Below are positions 33,846 to 46,290 of a DNA stretch of 64,000 nucleotides, piece by piece (positions within the stretch are counted from its first letter, which is position 1; each line of letters opens with the position of its first letter). The translations under genes were made by a program, and so were the position numbers. The DNA lies in the NCBI GenBank assembly GCA_015680685.1, contig MNCI01022611.1:2098033-2162032 (forward strand), in the 5' to 3' direction. The stretch comes from Gnetum montanum (lineage: Eukaryota; Streptophyta; Gnetopsida; Gnetales; Gnetaceae). The notes under the pieces were generated by a model that was not told the origin of the DNA, ran no database searches, and saw nothing but the letters and a program-made list of their open reading frames with translations.

Positions 33846-34266
33846 CAATCACCTTTGCCTAGGGATATGATGACATGTTAGGTTTAGATACATCTTTGGT
33901 TCAACATAATCTAAAATGTAGGCTCCATACATCTTGTAGACAACTAAAACTACCTATTCAGTATGGTATTTATTCCTAAAAAATTTAATCATTAGAATCT
34001 GCATCAATTTTCATGATCTCAAAAAATTAACATTTTAAAGTGACTCTATGTTTTTTACATTAGAACAACTTATAGATAAAATGATGGTTCATGCTTTACT
34101 TAGCCTCATGGATAAATTCTCAAGTTTTTACCAAATATAAACTAATCCCAAGCATTCATGTTTCACAAATTTTATGACCTTGTGAGGAATCTTTTGCTAT
34201 ACAAAGATGCCTATTAGGCTTAAGAATGTTGGAGTAACATACCAACAAGTCATGCATTTCATATTT
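33846..34266 (+). pseudogene. Tat-lineage RT, part 1 (fingers and palm)
   Basis: Contains FA-stop-GYDDMLGLDTSL (family form FAWSYDDMPGLD) at 33852-33910 and then, from about 34099, MDKFSSFYQI (motif A type) and KMPIRLKNVGVTYQ (motif B type, near 34205-34245). It is interrupted by stops. It breaks off at the insertion point, a few codons before the catalytic DD box. Confidence 0.68.
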
Positions 34267-35088
34267 TGATGAGTGGCAAGGTACCCCTACACTCAACCAT
34301 ACGAATATGAGCATTACATGCGCAATCCGGTCAAACTCCAAGGACGAAGTGCTTACGCGCCTCATGGAACACTTAAGGTTAATCAGTCGTTGTCTTCCCA
34401 AGCTCACTGGTATTTGTCACGGTTGTATGGTTAAGTGAACTTGAGGTATATGATTTTTATGTCTTTTATCCTTTTTATCACCTATGCTAAAAGGGAAAGG
34501 GGTGAAGAGACTAAGTAACTAACCTTTGCTAACTAATCTTTAATTATCCTAGCATCAGTATCCATTCCCACTTACCGTTCACACCCTGAACTAATGCAAC
34601 GCTACTGGGATTATCAAACATTATTCGTTACTGGGATTACCAAGCGTAACGCATGTGCTCGAAGCGATTGTACTGAATGCACTTAACTATGAGAGTTGAG
34701 GGTTGAGAGAGATTAAGTCCTTAAGAAGGCATTTAAACATTTAATAATAATTAAAGTCCTCTTTAGCTTAGTCCATATGCTACAAAGTTTATCCAAAAAC
34801 TCGTCTTTATTTCCATACACAATTGTGTGCTCAGGTACAGAATTGCTCGAATAAAGATCTGTTCACTTTGGAACTCCTACTGCGGGCACATGGAAATTAT
34901 TCTAACTCTAGAATGATAAAATGGCAAGAGTTCGGCTAAGGTCTAGATCTAGATGGAGAAACAAGGGAGAGCCGCCTCTTATATATAGAATTGGTGACGA
35001 GCTGTGATATCACGTACGTGATATTGCAGGCTTCGGATGTGATATCACATACGTCATATCGCAGCCCATGCGATGTCTCGTCCCATCA
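34267..35088 (-). repeat. 3' LTR of the minus-strand element
   Basis: Starts (minus sense) TGATGGGACGAGACATC and ends CACTCATCA. Palindrome relics lie at about 34995-35085, with a TATATATAAG box near 34978-34990 (minus). The adjoining ATGGGGGTA (35089-35097, minus) is the purine tract. Confidence 0.9.
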
Positions 35089-35097
35089 TACCCCCAT

Positions 35098-36889
35098 GAC
35101 TGAATAAAAACTCGTCCTCGAGTTCCTTACAAAATATTGGGAAGGTATGGGATTATTGACTTGAATGGAACTAATGGTGAATGGGATGACATGTGAATGG
35201 ATCATCATTACAATACATGACAAAATTAGTGTTCATGACAACAAGAGTGAACACTATGTACATTTGGCATCTAGCCTTATTTGGTAGCTGAGAGAGAAAG
35301 AGAGAGAAAAAAAATTTTGCTACTGCCAACACCAAGATTTCACCTTTCGTTGTCCATCCATAAGCATGCCATAAATCTCATTCCTTGCATAACTACTACA
35401 GCACCAATCCATTTCGAGTGTTTCCTCCAAATCTAATCCGTTGTTGTATGATTATCATCTGCACACACAACATAGTTGTATATTAGCAAGGGTAATTAAA
35501 TCACAATGTAGTTGATACCTTGCCTCATTGTAAGGTCCATTGGCTGAGTTGTGGTATGGCTGATGTAGATTCTAAAGATATACTAATGATGACTACCCAA
35601 GGTGTAGGGGTTAGGAGAAAATTGAAAAAATTGGACCAGGACCCCCATGACTAATCGTGAACCTCCAGTAGCGAGAGAATGGAGAAAGATAAGGAATAAG
35701 AAATATGGAGAAAAAGGGACAACTATAACACCAATGAAATAGATGTTAGAGATGGAAATGAACAAAATAAAAATTGATTGCTAAAATGTTTAAGGGAAAG
35801 AAATTAACTAATGCACCAAATAGGAATGCTAGTGGGTCCTCCCCAAAGTAGGCTCATGCCCTTAATGCCCTGACAAACCCACATTCAAAGAGTCTATAGG
35901 CTCTAGAAATGTCAGTTGGAAACAAAAGTTAAATTCTTAACCACAAGAGTTTACCAAAAAGAAAACAATGCATCTACCAAAATATAGACTACAGATACAA
36001 CTGACAATGAGGTGATAAATGGAGAGAGAATGATGAAAAGAATAGAATGGAATGGAATCTCAAGAACAAGGTGGTGTATAGCCCCTTGTGTATTAATGGT
36101 TAATGTGACTTAGTAGATCCCATTCCAAATCCAACCTCAAACAACCCACATTCAGTAACTTCGCATTAATACACTCGGCTCATCCATACACTTGAAGTAA
36201 CAAGAATGCCTTGATCAAAGAGTCACCACCATTCTGACGAAACAAAAGAGGAGAAAATAGGAAGCAAGAAGGGCCTTAGTTAGAAGGAACATTTTTATTT
36301 TAGTTCCATAACCAATTCTTGTAGCCCAAATGATTATTTCATCTAAGGGGTGTGCTTTGAATTCTCACTTTTTTTTCTTTTTTTTTTTACAAAGATTTAT
36401 TATTTTTATTTGCTCAACTTCCTGTTATTGGAGTAACATCAGAATGGTAAGAAAAAATCAAGAAGAAAACATCTAAGTACCCAAGATAATGGCCAACACA
36501 AATGCATCAAATCCCCTTGAAGTCACACCCTTTTCAATCCTTGAGTCCTTCCTTTGTTTGAGAAATGCCCAGTCATCGATTCGTTGATAGTTCTTATTAT
36601 TTTGAAAGGGACTGTACAATTCCAAGCTAAGAGAAACCATAGAATTTTATGGATGCATGGATGATGTAAACTCATTGCCTACTATATCAAAAGAACCATA
36701 CCTTAGTATCAACATCATAACTTAAAGGTAAAAACCAAACATTAGCAATCAATGGAATACAGTTCATACCATCTTTAGAGCACTTATTAAGTGACGAATC
36801 AAACAAAGTAATCAAACACACAAAGAAATGAAAAAGTATAAATGATGTTGTAAAACAAAAACTTAAAAAGAAACTAAGGGCCTTGATTG
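35098..36889. other. Non-coding spacer of the minus-strand element
   Basis: No coding sequence. The AG-rich tract at 35292-35315 and the block at 35830-35905 (inverse match to 22130-22215) tie it to the spacer of the element at 18185-26904. The 35098-35130 block CTGAATAAAAACTCGTCCTC is shared with 25994-26020 in inverse orientation. Confidence 0.6.
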
Positions 36890-37889
36890 ATTAGCATAGG
36901 TGGCCATCTCCCCCATGACTGAATTGAAAAGGAGAGATCTGAAATAATGAGTGCTTATTTGATTTTTTTAGAAGTGTCCAACTTCTCCCAATTGATGTTT
37001 TTAGATTAAGGGTTGGAAGTTGGCGACGCTCATACTCCAATGTATCTATGCTTTCTTTGTGATTGCAAGTTGTTCCCCAGTTAGTTCCATGCATGTTGGT
37101 AAGTTGCTCTCTAGATCAGCTATCAACCACTGGGTGTCTCTTTGTTGTGTGGTTGCTACATACAAGCACTTTTGTATGTTTGTTTCTTGGGCACACCAGT
37201 TGCATACAGGAAGTGTTGCACATTCCTGTACATCATCATCCTCTGTATCACTGTATGTGATTCATGGAACTTTCTTCTTCTCAATCTTTTCATAAGTGTT
37301 TTTCTTAGATACCTCCAGGGAAAGATCATGGATTCCTATGCATGCATTTATGGTACTTAGCCATGCCCTCCCCATTATAATTGGCAAGTCCCCTTTGTTA
37401 TTGTTAACTTCTATCACGAGGAAATCAGTTGGGTACGACCAACCACACAAAGTGGTAACAATGTCCTCCACAAGTCCCAAGGGGATAGTGATGGACTAGT
37501 CAGCCAACTCTAATTGAATATTACTCTCCTTTAGTGGAGGCAAGTTCTAGGCTTTATACATTTCTTGTCATATTAAGTTGACTTCGGAACCTGAGTCAAG
37601 AAGAGCCTTACGTGGTTCATTCCCAGCGACTTGAAGGTAGATTAAGGGACTTCTGGGGTCATAGAATTTCCTGTGAAGGTGGCCCACCTTTATCCAGTCT
37701 GTGACAGTATGTGTTAACATAACCGTATGCGTTGATCTTTGTTGATGATTTGAAGGAAGCTCCGAAGCCTTACTTAATGGAGGACTGGTCATAGACTCAA
37801 TCTCTTGTGGTTGTGAGAGCTTGTTTGGACTATTGGTTCTAAAGAAAGATCTTCTCTTTGTATGGTTGTTAGAACCAGCTGTGGGTTGA
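36890..37889 (-). pseudogene. Retroviral-type aspartic protease of the minus-strand element
   Basis: Continues the gag frame. LIYLQVAGNEPRKALLDSGS followed by EVNLI carries the LDSGS active-site motif at about 37568-37605. The second half (DFLVIEVNNNKGDLPIIMGR, then AWLSTINACIG) at about 37335-37425 is the typical C-terminal part of Athila/gypsy proteases. The coding trace continues to about 36890 and then stops, where RT would be expected. The protease processes Gag; one TAG near the C-terminal end and other stops make this copy inactive. Confidence 0.78.
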
Positions 37890-40251
37890 AGGTTTATAGC
37901 TCTCGTAGCATTACGTTGCTGCGGTTGAGTGGGGGGTTCCCATTGCATCATTGGAGCATGTGGTAGTGGAACTATCAGCGTAAGAGATGCAGATGGATTC
38001 AGAGGATGGTATGCATGTGGAGTGTCTCTTCTAGGAGAGGGAGTCTTAAAATACTCCCAAACTTGGTAGTGACGTTGTGGGGTCATGTGACTAATAAAGT
38101 CACTTGGAGAAACCAGCTTCTACATGTAATAGCCATATGGATCTAGTTGTTGGTAAGGGTATTTTTGCCTAGGCGGTGGCATCCCCCATGACTGTGGATA
38201 TTACCACCACTAGTGTTGTTCAATAGGTTGTGGCGGAGTTCCACTTGGATAATACATTAAGGGCTAGTGGAACTGCCTTGGGTTACCTTGGGGATAAGGT
38301 AATCTTTGGGGTGCTTGCCGTTTGTTAAGTCTTGGGTTGAGTGCATACACCCCGAACTCTTGCAGATGTGAGATTATTGGGCAACATCCTTTAGGATGGT
38401 CATATTGGTAAATCTCACATCCATCATCATTTTCTATATCAAAGTCCACAACCTCATCGATGATAGTCATTTTTCCCTTCCCCTTGCTACGTGCATGGTC
38501 TAAATCTCTCCTCTTTTTCTTATCATGGTCACTACTTTGCTCCTTAGACTCTTCTATGATTTTTAAAATGGTTTCAAATCTACTGTATAAGGAGTCCCAC
38601 ATTTGATCTACCTTAGCTGACACTTTGGTTGTTAAATTTTGAAGCAGCAAGGTTTTTCTATTCACCAACTCCTTGAGTGGTGACTCATCCTCTTCCTCAC
38701 AAAATCTCACTCCCCTCTTTCAAAGGGAAGGATCGCAGTTATACTCTTCCACGCTTTCTCTTTTTTGTAGCTCTCCTTCTTCCTTAGCTACTTGCTCCAA
38801 TAGTCTATGAACTTTATGGAACCTAAACTCTTTTAATCTTCCTTGGGCATATGTCCCAAGGGTTCTCCTAGTTTCATGTCTTAGTCCATATATGAGATGG
38901 TGTAGTTGATCCCATTGTGTGTAACCATGGCCTAGGCAACAATGTAGCAATGCATAATATCGGCCCATGGCAGCATCCAAGGGTTCATGATTATCCTACT
39001 TCCATCCTTGGATCTGCTTTCGCAAGTTGGACACTCAGGAGTATGTTTGATACTTATCGTTAAACAGTTCTAGCATCGTACTCCACCTTTGAATGGATTC
39101 TAGCTCTAAGGACCAATACCAACTTTCTGCTTCTTTTATGAGTGTCCTAGGAAACAAATTTAACTTTTTCCACTCATTTTCAATATTTTGCAAGGCACAG
39201 GCATCATGAAATTCCTATAAGTGGTTTTGCGATTAGCATTGTATCCCCCCTCGAATCGTGGGATATTATTCATGTCTAGTCTCTTGATCTAGCTATCTTT
39301 CTGGTGTCTTGTAGGTATTCTAACAGCCTCTGTAATGTCCAACATACTTCAGGTTGCTAGCAGGGGTTCTTCGTTTTCATTTCTTTCATGGTGTCTATGA
39401 TGCCTACGCGGTTCCCTACTTTCCCTTCTTCCATGCCTTGATTCTCTCGAATGCCCTCGTCCTTGCTCTCAACTCTCTCGTCAAGGGTTCTCATTATGCT
39501 TACCCTTATCCTCACGGTGAGGGTCTTTGTGACTACATCTTGATGTCGAAGGAGAGGGTGAATGATGCGATGAAGGTAAAGAAGAAGGGGAACCATCACC
39601 ATGACGATGTTTCTTACCTTCTCTTCAATGACTACGGCCCTGATTGTGATGACGATCAGGCTGCCTGCCCTTGTCATGTGTTTGTGTTCCCTCATTGAAC
39701 ACTTGGTGTTCATGGGGATCAAAACCAAGGTTGTGAATCATGGAGTGTAGGTTCTAATACCCCACCTCCTCACCATCGTTAGGAGGGGGAACATCGTTTC
39801 ATGGAGAACCTATTGAAATAGGTCCACCACCCTTGATTTCGCTGATGATGGGTGAAGCATTATGGGGGCCTTTACCCTTCAACAATGTATGGTAACTCTC
39901 CTACCGCGAGTCCCGTTGATGCTGCACTTCTGTGGGATGGTAGTCCCTTGCATTGTAATCACATACAATGTACTCAGCATATAATTGTGACATGCTAATT
40001 CGTGTAAGGGCATGAAGGAGCATTTTGAGGGCAGCTCTGTCTGGAGGCAACACTATGTTACCCTCCAAGTCTCTCCATTGCAATTTCTCGTCTTGATGGA
40101 AGACAAAGGTAAATTTGGATATATATTCATCATGGTGAGTATATACCACACTGAATTGTTGAGGGACTAGGTGGTTATGTGTGTTGTACCGCCGCCTATC
40201 TCTTGTGTGGTCCCTAGGTGGTGAAGTGCTTTTATGAGAAGAAGAAGACAT
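37890..40251 (-). pseudogene. gag pseudogene of the minus-strand element
   Basis: Starts about 145 bases inside the 5' LTR with an open stretch of 116 codons (40251-39901). An Arg/Ser/His/Glu-rich low-complexity region follows (about 39700-39380), then the gag core (DACALQNIENEWKKLNLFP, then ESWYWSLELESIQRW), RYYALLHCCLGHG with the GTYAQGRLKEF helix, and a Cys/His segment CEIYQYDHPKGCCP near 38385. It corresponds domain for domain to 19166-21148 and is broken by stops and frame changes. Confidence 0.78.
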
Positions 40252-40395
40252 TGTTATCTTGTCGATGTGCTATTGACCATTGTTTAATTTTTCTTCTGAT
40301 TAACCCTAAGGGTTCGTTCTAGCTCCCAGCAATGTGGATGATTTCCTATGTTCTACTTAGCCCACAAACAACTAAGTCCCCAAAAACGATGCTAA

Positions 40396-41215
40396 TGATG
40401 AGTGGCAAGGTACCCCTACACTCAACCATACGAATACAAGCATTACACGCGTGATCCGATAGAACTCCAAGGACTAAGTTCTTACACGCCTCATGGAACA
40501 CTTAAGATTAATCAGTCATTTCCTTCCCAAGCTCACTTGTATTTGTCACGGTTGTATGGTTAAGTGAACTTGAGGTATATGATTTTTATGTATTTTATCT
40601 TTTTATTGCCTATGCTAAGAGGAAAAAGGATGAAGAGACTAAGTAACTAAACTTTGCTAACTAATCTTTAATTATCCTAGCATTAGTATCCATTCCCACT
40701 TGTCGTTCACACCTTGAACTAATGCAACGCTACTGGGATTACCAAATGCTATTCGTTACTGGGATTACCAAGCGTAACGCACGTGCTCGAAGCGGTCATA
40801 CTGAATGCACTTAACTATGAGAGTTGAGGGTTGAGAGAGATTAAGTCCTTAAGAAAGCATTTAAACATTTAACAATAATTAAAGTCTTATTTAGCTTAGT
40901 CCATATACTATGAAGTTTATCCAAAAAATTTTCTTTGTTGCCGTACACAATTGTGTGCTCAAGTACAGAATTGCTTGAATAAAGATCCATTCACTTTGGA
41001 ACTCCTACTGTGGGCACATGGAAATTATTCTAACTCTGGAATGGTAAAATGGAAAGAGTTTGGCTAAGGTCTAAATCTAGATGGAGAAACAAGGGAGAGC
41101 CACCTCTTATTTATAGAACTGGTGATAGGCTGCGATATCGTGTACGCAATATCACAGCTTCGGACGTGATATCGTGTATGCAATATCGCAGCCCATGTGA
41201 TGTCGCGTCCCATCA
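40396..41215 (-). repeat. 5' LTR of the minus-strand element
   Basis: Very similar to 34267-35088 over its whole length. TATAAATA is at 41108-41115 (minus), directly downstream of the palindrome cluster at 41130-41200. Confidence 0.9.
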
Positions 41216-41460
41216 TATTTGATGACATCATGTTTAAAACTATTAACAACTATATGGATGATCTAACTGTTAATTATTTTATAGAAATTGACCATCCCAC
41301 TAACTTAGACATAGTTTTGGCTCAATGCAACTAGTATAACCTTCGGTTAAATTCCAAAAAGTGCATTTTTGATCTAGAAACAAGTAAAACATAAGGATTC
41401 TTAGTTTTGTTCAATGGTATTATAGTATATAATAATAAAGTAAAAAAATTATAAACCTTC
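41216..41460 (+). pseudogene. Tat-lineage RT, part 2 (catalytic DD box and thumb)
   Basis: Continues the interrupted RT: FDDIMFKTINNYMDDLTV, with YMDD as the catalytic box near 41252-41264, then LNSKKCIFDLETSK and a GFLVLFNGIIV segment, the usual K-C-x-F and G-F-L-V/G-I pattern after the palm. Confidence 0.72.
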
Positions 41461-41579
41461 CATTATGTAGTTTCTTAAAGATATGTGCATCCTACAAGGC
41501 ATACTCTAATCCATTCATCATCTTACATGTAACCTTACCAATCAATTTTATTCCCTATGTCATCTCATTAATAAATCAA

Positions 41580-42520
41580 CTACTTTGAATTTGGACTTGA
41601 AGTTTCAAGAGGCCTTCGATGTAATAAAGAAAACTCTTAATAATCTTCTACTCTTTCATCTCCTTTAATTTAATCTTCCTTTCTACCTCTACCTCTATAA
41701 GTCTAATCTCTATTATAGCCATGCTTTGCCAGCAGTGTGAAGATGATGTAGATCTTCCTATTTATTATATCTTCCAACTTTGAAACATGATACATGAACA
41801 TAGAAAAGTCTTGCTTAGGCCTTATCTTTGCCCTAAAAAAATGAAGACATTATCTACTAGAGGTAAAAGTTCATGTGATATTCCAAGATAATGTCTTACA
41901 GTTTATCACCACTAATCCTTACAACAACTACTACATGGAAAAGTGGAAAACACTCCTTGCTAATCCTAACCTATTCTACCTTATCTAATACACTATCAAG
42001 GGTTAATCCATAATGGATATTCTCACATTGGCATCAATATTAGAACCATCCATTTTAAAAATTTAATATTATCTTAAGAAATCAAATAAGAAAAGAGAAC
42101 TCCTCTGCTAATCATAACATTGACACATAAGGATTTTGATTCACAATTGTACTTTAATGATGCTCATATAGCTTGGGGTTCTAGCATAGCTTCTATCCTC
42201 CATTGTAAAGGTGTGGATCCTATTTATCAAACTGATAAATTTATTTTTCATGCATAAATAATATAGTCAAATATGAAAATCTTAAGCAAGATTTATTTCT
42301 AATAATTCAACTTGATATGAAAAGGATTTTGATTTATGATGATTCTCAATTAGTCATATGCCAAGTAAATAATGAGCACACTTGCAAAATTGAATATCTT
42401 TAGCCTTACCTTTACTTAGCTAAAAAACTAGTTTCTTAGTTTAATGAATGTCTACTTACATATATCCATTAGTTAGAAAACACGCTTGCTAATGCTCTAG
42501 GTACTTTTTTTCTTCTTTTA
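41580..42520 (+). pseudogene. RNase H regions of the Tat-lineage pol
   Basis: The region after RT (about 41590-41900) holds degraded RNase H. A second RNase H-like stretch at about 42120-42500 shows YDDSQLVICQVNNEHTCKIE (catalytic D-S-Q-L-V with the Q-V-N word) followed by PYLYLAKKLVS and a L-A-N-A-L-G end, typical of the archaeal-type RNase H of Tat elements. It is strongly decayed. Confidence 0.6.
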
Positions 42521-42989
42521 AATTATTTTTTCTTCAAGATCATTTATTTTACTCAACACAAGACACCCATATAATTGTCAGAGATACACAACAAATGGGC
42601 TTCATTAACTTTAAGGTTAATGAAAAATACCAAAATGTCATATAATACTTAAAAACTACAAAAACTCCTAAAAACATATCTTCATCTCAAAAGAATAAGA
42701 ATCATTAGCTAGAGAAATGATGCATATCCTACTAACTAAGGTCCTAGAAGGGTTGGTAGATGAGAAAATGCATAACCTCTTTGAGTACCTACACCCAGGC
42801 TTGAACACAAGCCTTTAACTTGAGAAAAAAGCATCCTCCTATTACTCCAAATGGTAGTTCCTATTTTCATCTCAAATGGATTCTCTCTATAAATGTTGTA
42901 AATATTTTTACATTTTATATCTTGTTCTTTTATGTTATATTTCCACATCTAATATTCTTTTACATTTCCCAAGTCATGCAAAGTACAAA

Positions 42990-43860
42990 ATCTTTTAGAA
43001 CATGTTCATTTAGGTCTATGTAATAATCATCTAGGGTCATGATCTCGCATAGCATGAAGTATCTCATGAGATTACTAGTGGACTATGATATCTAGGGATG
43101 TAAATACAATAATGAAAAGTTGTGATACATATTAGAATCATGGTCTTCCTATTTATGTAATATCTCAAGAGCTTATGATATTAGAAATTATATGGTCCTT
43201 CCAAAGCTAGGGATTGGATCACATAGGTTCTACTAGTCCTTCATCTTCTATTGATCATTAGTTTACCTTAATAACTAAAGAGTACTTTAGTAAGTATGTT
43301 GAAGCCATTATCTTAAAATCTACAACACCTACGTATTTTCCATTTTATCTTGCATCACATTATCATTGGCTTTAATTTTCCTCTTTATATCATTATTGGT
43401 AATGAATCTCAGTTTAAGAACAAGGGAGTTACTATATTCTATGTCCAATGCCAAATCACCTAGTCATTTTCATCTCCATATTATCCTTAGTCTAATGGTC
43501 AAGCTAAGTCAACCACCGAATCCTTTATCCATTTGTTCAAAATTACAATAGAAAATTTTCATAGAAATTATACCCAGTTATGCTATGCCTTTTGGACATA
43601 CCAAATAATCTTCTACAATACAACTGGCATTACCCCATTCATGCAAACCTATGAGTCAAAATAAATGTTTCTAGTAAAGTTCAATATGCCTTCTCTTCGA
43701 GAAACCTTGAACAATTGGATGTCAGACAAGGAGAATGACAAGATGCATAGTGTTGAACTATATATTCTTGAGAAAGAAAGCGAGCAATAGTTAACATTTA
43801 GAATTACCATGAGGTTGTGCACCATTACAATGATAAACATGTCATGCTAAGATAGATCAA
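42990..43860 (+). pseudogene. Integrase core of the Tat-lineage element
   Basis: About 43080-43240 gives degraded words ending in WGLDHIG, with the first Asp of the DDE triad in the D-H-I-G word. SKYVEAI follows, then, after frame changes, a P-Y-Y-P-Q-S-N-G-Q-A-type word near 43470-43505 that precedes the position of the catalytic Glu, and a C-terminal region (NMPSLRETLNNW near 43685). Integrase would insert the cDNA; this copy is dead. Confidence 0.6.
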
Positions 43861-44177
43861 ATAAGATAATCTTATACTACACCATTTTCCTAATGTCAAG
43901 ACATTTAAGTTTCTATAAACTTGTAAGGTTCCTTCATCATCCTCAAAAAATTTGGTAATAGAGCATAGTATCTAGAACATTTATATGGGAATTAGTACCT
44001 AGATCCTAGGAACAAGACATACCTTAAAAGGTACTATATTTAAGACATAAAAAATGATAAAAAATAAAAAAAGATAAAAATTATTAGGTTTTCTCTAACC
44101 TATACTTCTTATTTTACGTTAGTTGTATTTCATTACTTTTAATTTTTATCCTATCTTATTTTCAATCCTCAACACAT

Positions 44178-44269
44178 ACTCTCTCTCTCTCTACTATTAT
44201 TATTTTACATTTATCTTATGCAATCTTCCTTTATTTTTTAGTATCTTCTTATTCCATTGGAGTATGTTC

Positions 44270-44305
<36 letters not shown>

Positions 44306-44390
44306 ACTATTATTATTTGACATTTCTTTTATGCAAACTTCCTTTATTTTTTAGTATCTTCTTGTTCCATTGAAGTATGTACACTTCTAT
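44178..44390. repeat. CT microsatellites and a tandem duplication
   Basis: Two (CT)n runs, near 44182-44196 and 44275-44304, each start a copy of the same roughly 85-base sequence (CTATTATTATTTTACATTTA and onward), so the unit is duplicated with a period of about 110 bases. Confidence 0.8.
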
Positions 44391-45087
44391 TAGTTTAACC
44401 TTCAATTTCCACTAAATCTATATATTATGAAGGACAAACAATATGCTATAAAACAAGAGCACTGGCTTTCTTGAGTTATGATAAAGAAGATTCTAATCCA
44501 TGGTTCCACACCACACAAATATCAAAATCACTCACAAACACTCAAACAATGTTGCAAAGCATGACGTTGGACAACCACATAGTGTTTGTCCTCAATGCAA
44601 GACACAACCAAAAGAGAATCTCTCCTACAACTCAAGACTAAGATCTCAAAATACAAGCAATAATGCAAGAACACAAAATCTAAACGCACACACACATTGA
44701 ACTTGAGCTATAATCACAATCATGCACTCACATGATATCCTCTCTAACATCTCTTGCCAATCTCATCAACTCATGAACATCTCATGGTGATCATACAAAC
44801 ATGAAACAACATCAATATTTATTGAAAAAAAAAAGAAAATAAATCTAGAATTCTTCACTCAAGCTCAAGTTAAAAATAACTAACTATTTCCATCTTTTTC
44901 TCATCTTGTTTAGGTGTTTTCCAATTTGGAATGACTAACTTGGAAGTGTTCCCTGATGTACGGATCATCTTTGGCCTTCCCTAAGATGTTCTACTATCAA
45001 AGCCAACTTGTTGAGGAGACATGTCTATCTCATGGAATACATATCCCTAGAGGCTAAGATGTCTTCACTCTAGCTGATACATCTCAC
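44391..45087. other. No gene seen
   Basis: AC-rich and AT-rich sequence without a recognised element. It may include the 3' side of the chromovirus remnant that follows. Confidence 0.45.
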
Positions 45088-45319
45088 CTAAGACATTTTC
45101 AATCTAGGAGAGATGTCTCCACAAAATGCTAGAAATCTCCTATATTCCCTACACTTCTTCTGTAAAGTCTCAACTCTTGGCCAAGACATGTCCTTGAGCT
45201 CCAAAATATCTTTCCATATTCTAAAACCTACAAAAACCACATGTAGGAAGAAGAAAAGAGGATTGGATGAGGTGTCCCTACACCAACTTTTCCACTCATT
45301 AAAAGTGAACTCATGTAAA

Positions 45320-46290
45320 TAAGGGAGTAAGAATAGAAGTGATCCCCCACTTAGTAAGTTCAGTCTATGGACCCATACAACATCATTAGTAGATTGATCC
45401 TTCCAATGGATCACATATTCATGCCTCTTTACTTCGTAAGTGCTTGAATATTTTCTTTGCATGAGTACAATTTCCTTCCTCTCCATTGAAGGCTTGGACT
45501 AATTAATAGATCCCTTCAACTCATCGATGCTACTCTAGATGGTTGCATCATCAATTGTTTCATGGTAGTGCACAATATTTGTAACATTAACCATAAAATA
45601 CCTACCAACATCATTTGGTAAATTAATATTAAAATAATTATCTTTAATTTTGGCATTTATTCTAAAAGGACTCATCTTCTTAGCTTTCAACTTGGAGAAG
45701 TTGATATCTCTTAATCTCTTCTTCTTCGCATACATCCAAACTAAATCACCAATTGCAAAGTTAGGCTTTTTCTTATCATCATTTCTCTTAAGGACACTTT
45801 CTTTAGTCTTCTTCTTTGGGTTTAATATCACTCATATAGGAAGAACCCTCATCTCTTATGCAAGATCATCACTTAGATGAGCTACTCGCTCGAACCTCTT
45901 CAAATTGTCCATCATCTTTAAACAAAAATCACAATTTATCTCAAATGGCATTTTACCAATGGTAATATGAAAAAGCATTATTATAAGAAAACTTATCATG
46001 ACATAAAAACATGTTTTACCAATTAAGCTATTCATCACATAAACACCTCAAAATATTTAGCAAGGATTTATTCAACACCTCCATTTGGCCATCAAAATGT
46101 GGATGATATGCAATAGAAAAATTTAAATTTATCCCTAAAAATATCCAAAAGGACCTCCAAAAGTAACTGGTGAAATTGGAGTCTATAATGGAATGATGAT
46201 GATGAATTTTAAGAAAGACAAAATACAAGTAGAAAAGAATTGGAGGTAAATTAAATTCATATAGATGCTTTATTTTTAGATTTTCCAAAG
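45320..46290 (-). pseudogene. Chromovirus integrase C-terminal half with chromodomain
   Basis: On the minus strand 46288-46028 encodes the integrase core from the second catalytic Asp (SIIDSNFTSYFW) to the catalytic Glu word (AYHPHFDGQMEVLNKSL). Next come a MPFEI segment, the GPY/F-type module (45831-45535) with DLVWMYAKKKRL and a KMSPFRI word, and finally, at 45486-45340, a chromodomain-like stretch EVKRHEYVIHWKDQSTNDVV preceded by RKEIV. Chromodomains target integration to heterochromatin. The upstream RT part is missing, as are LTRs. Several stops are present. Confidence 0.75.

Larger units (their letters stand above)
34267..41215 (-). mobile_element. Second Athila-type LTR element (gag plus protease only), nested in the Tat element
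   Basis: LTRs at 40396-41215 (5') and 34267-35088 (3') in minus orientation, flanked by the perfect duplication TATTT (34262-34266 and 41216-41220). The inside holds a degraded tRNA-Asp-like primer site next to the 5' LTR (TTAGCATCGTTTTTGGGGA, minus), gag and protease pseudogenes and a non-coding spacer. RT, RNase H and integrase are absent, so the element is non-autonomous. Confidence 0.92.
33770..44040 (+). mobile_element. Decayed Tat-lineage Ty3/gypsy pol, split by a nested element
   Basis: Plus-strand pol is present in two parts, 33770-34266 and 41216-44040, separated by the minus-strand LTR element. Joining at the duplicated TATTT places the RT words before and after the break in register. 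The order RT, RNase H, second RNase H, integrase and the word types suggest the Tat (Ogre-like) lineage, which carries an extra archaeal-type RNase H. Stops and frame changes are very frequent. No LTRs are recognised. It is older than the element inserted in it. Confidence 0.72.

Noticed and set aside
39354-39728. Overlapping open frames of over 110 codons on both strands
   Set aside because: They lie over the Arg/Ser/Glu-rich part of gag; only the gag frame continues into the recognised core.
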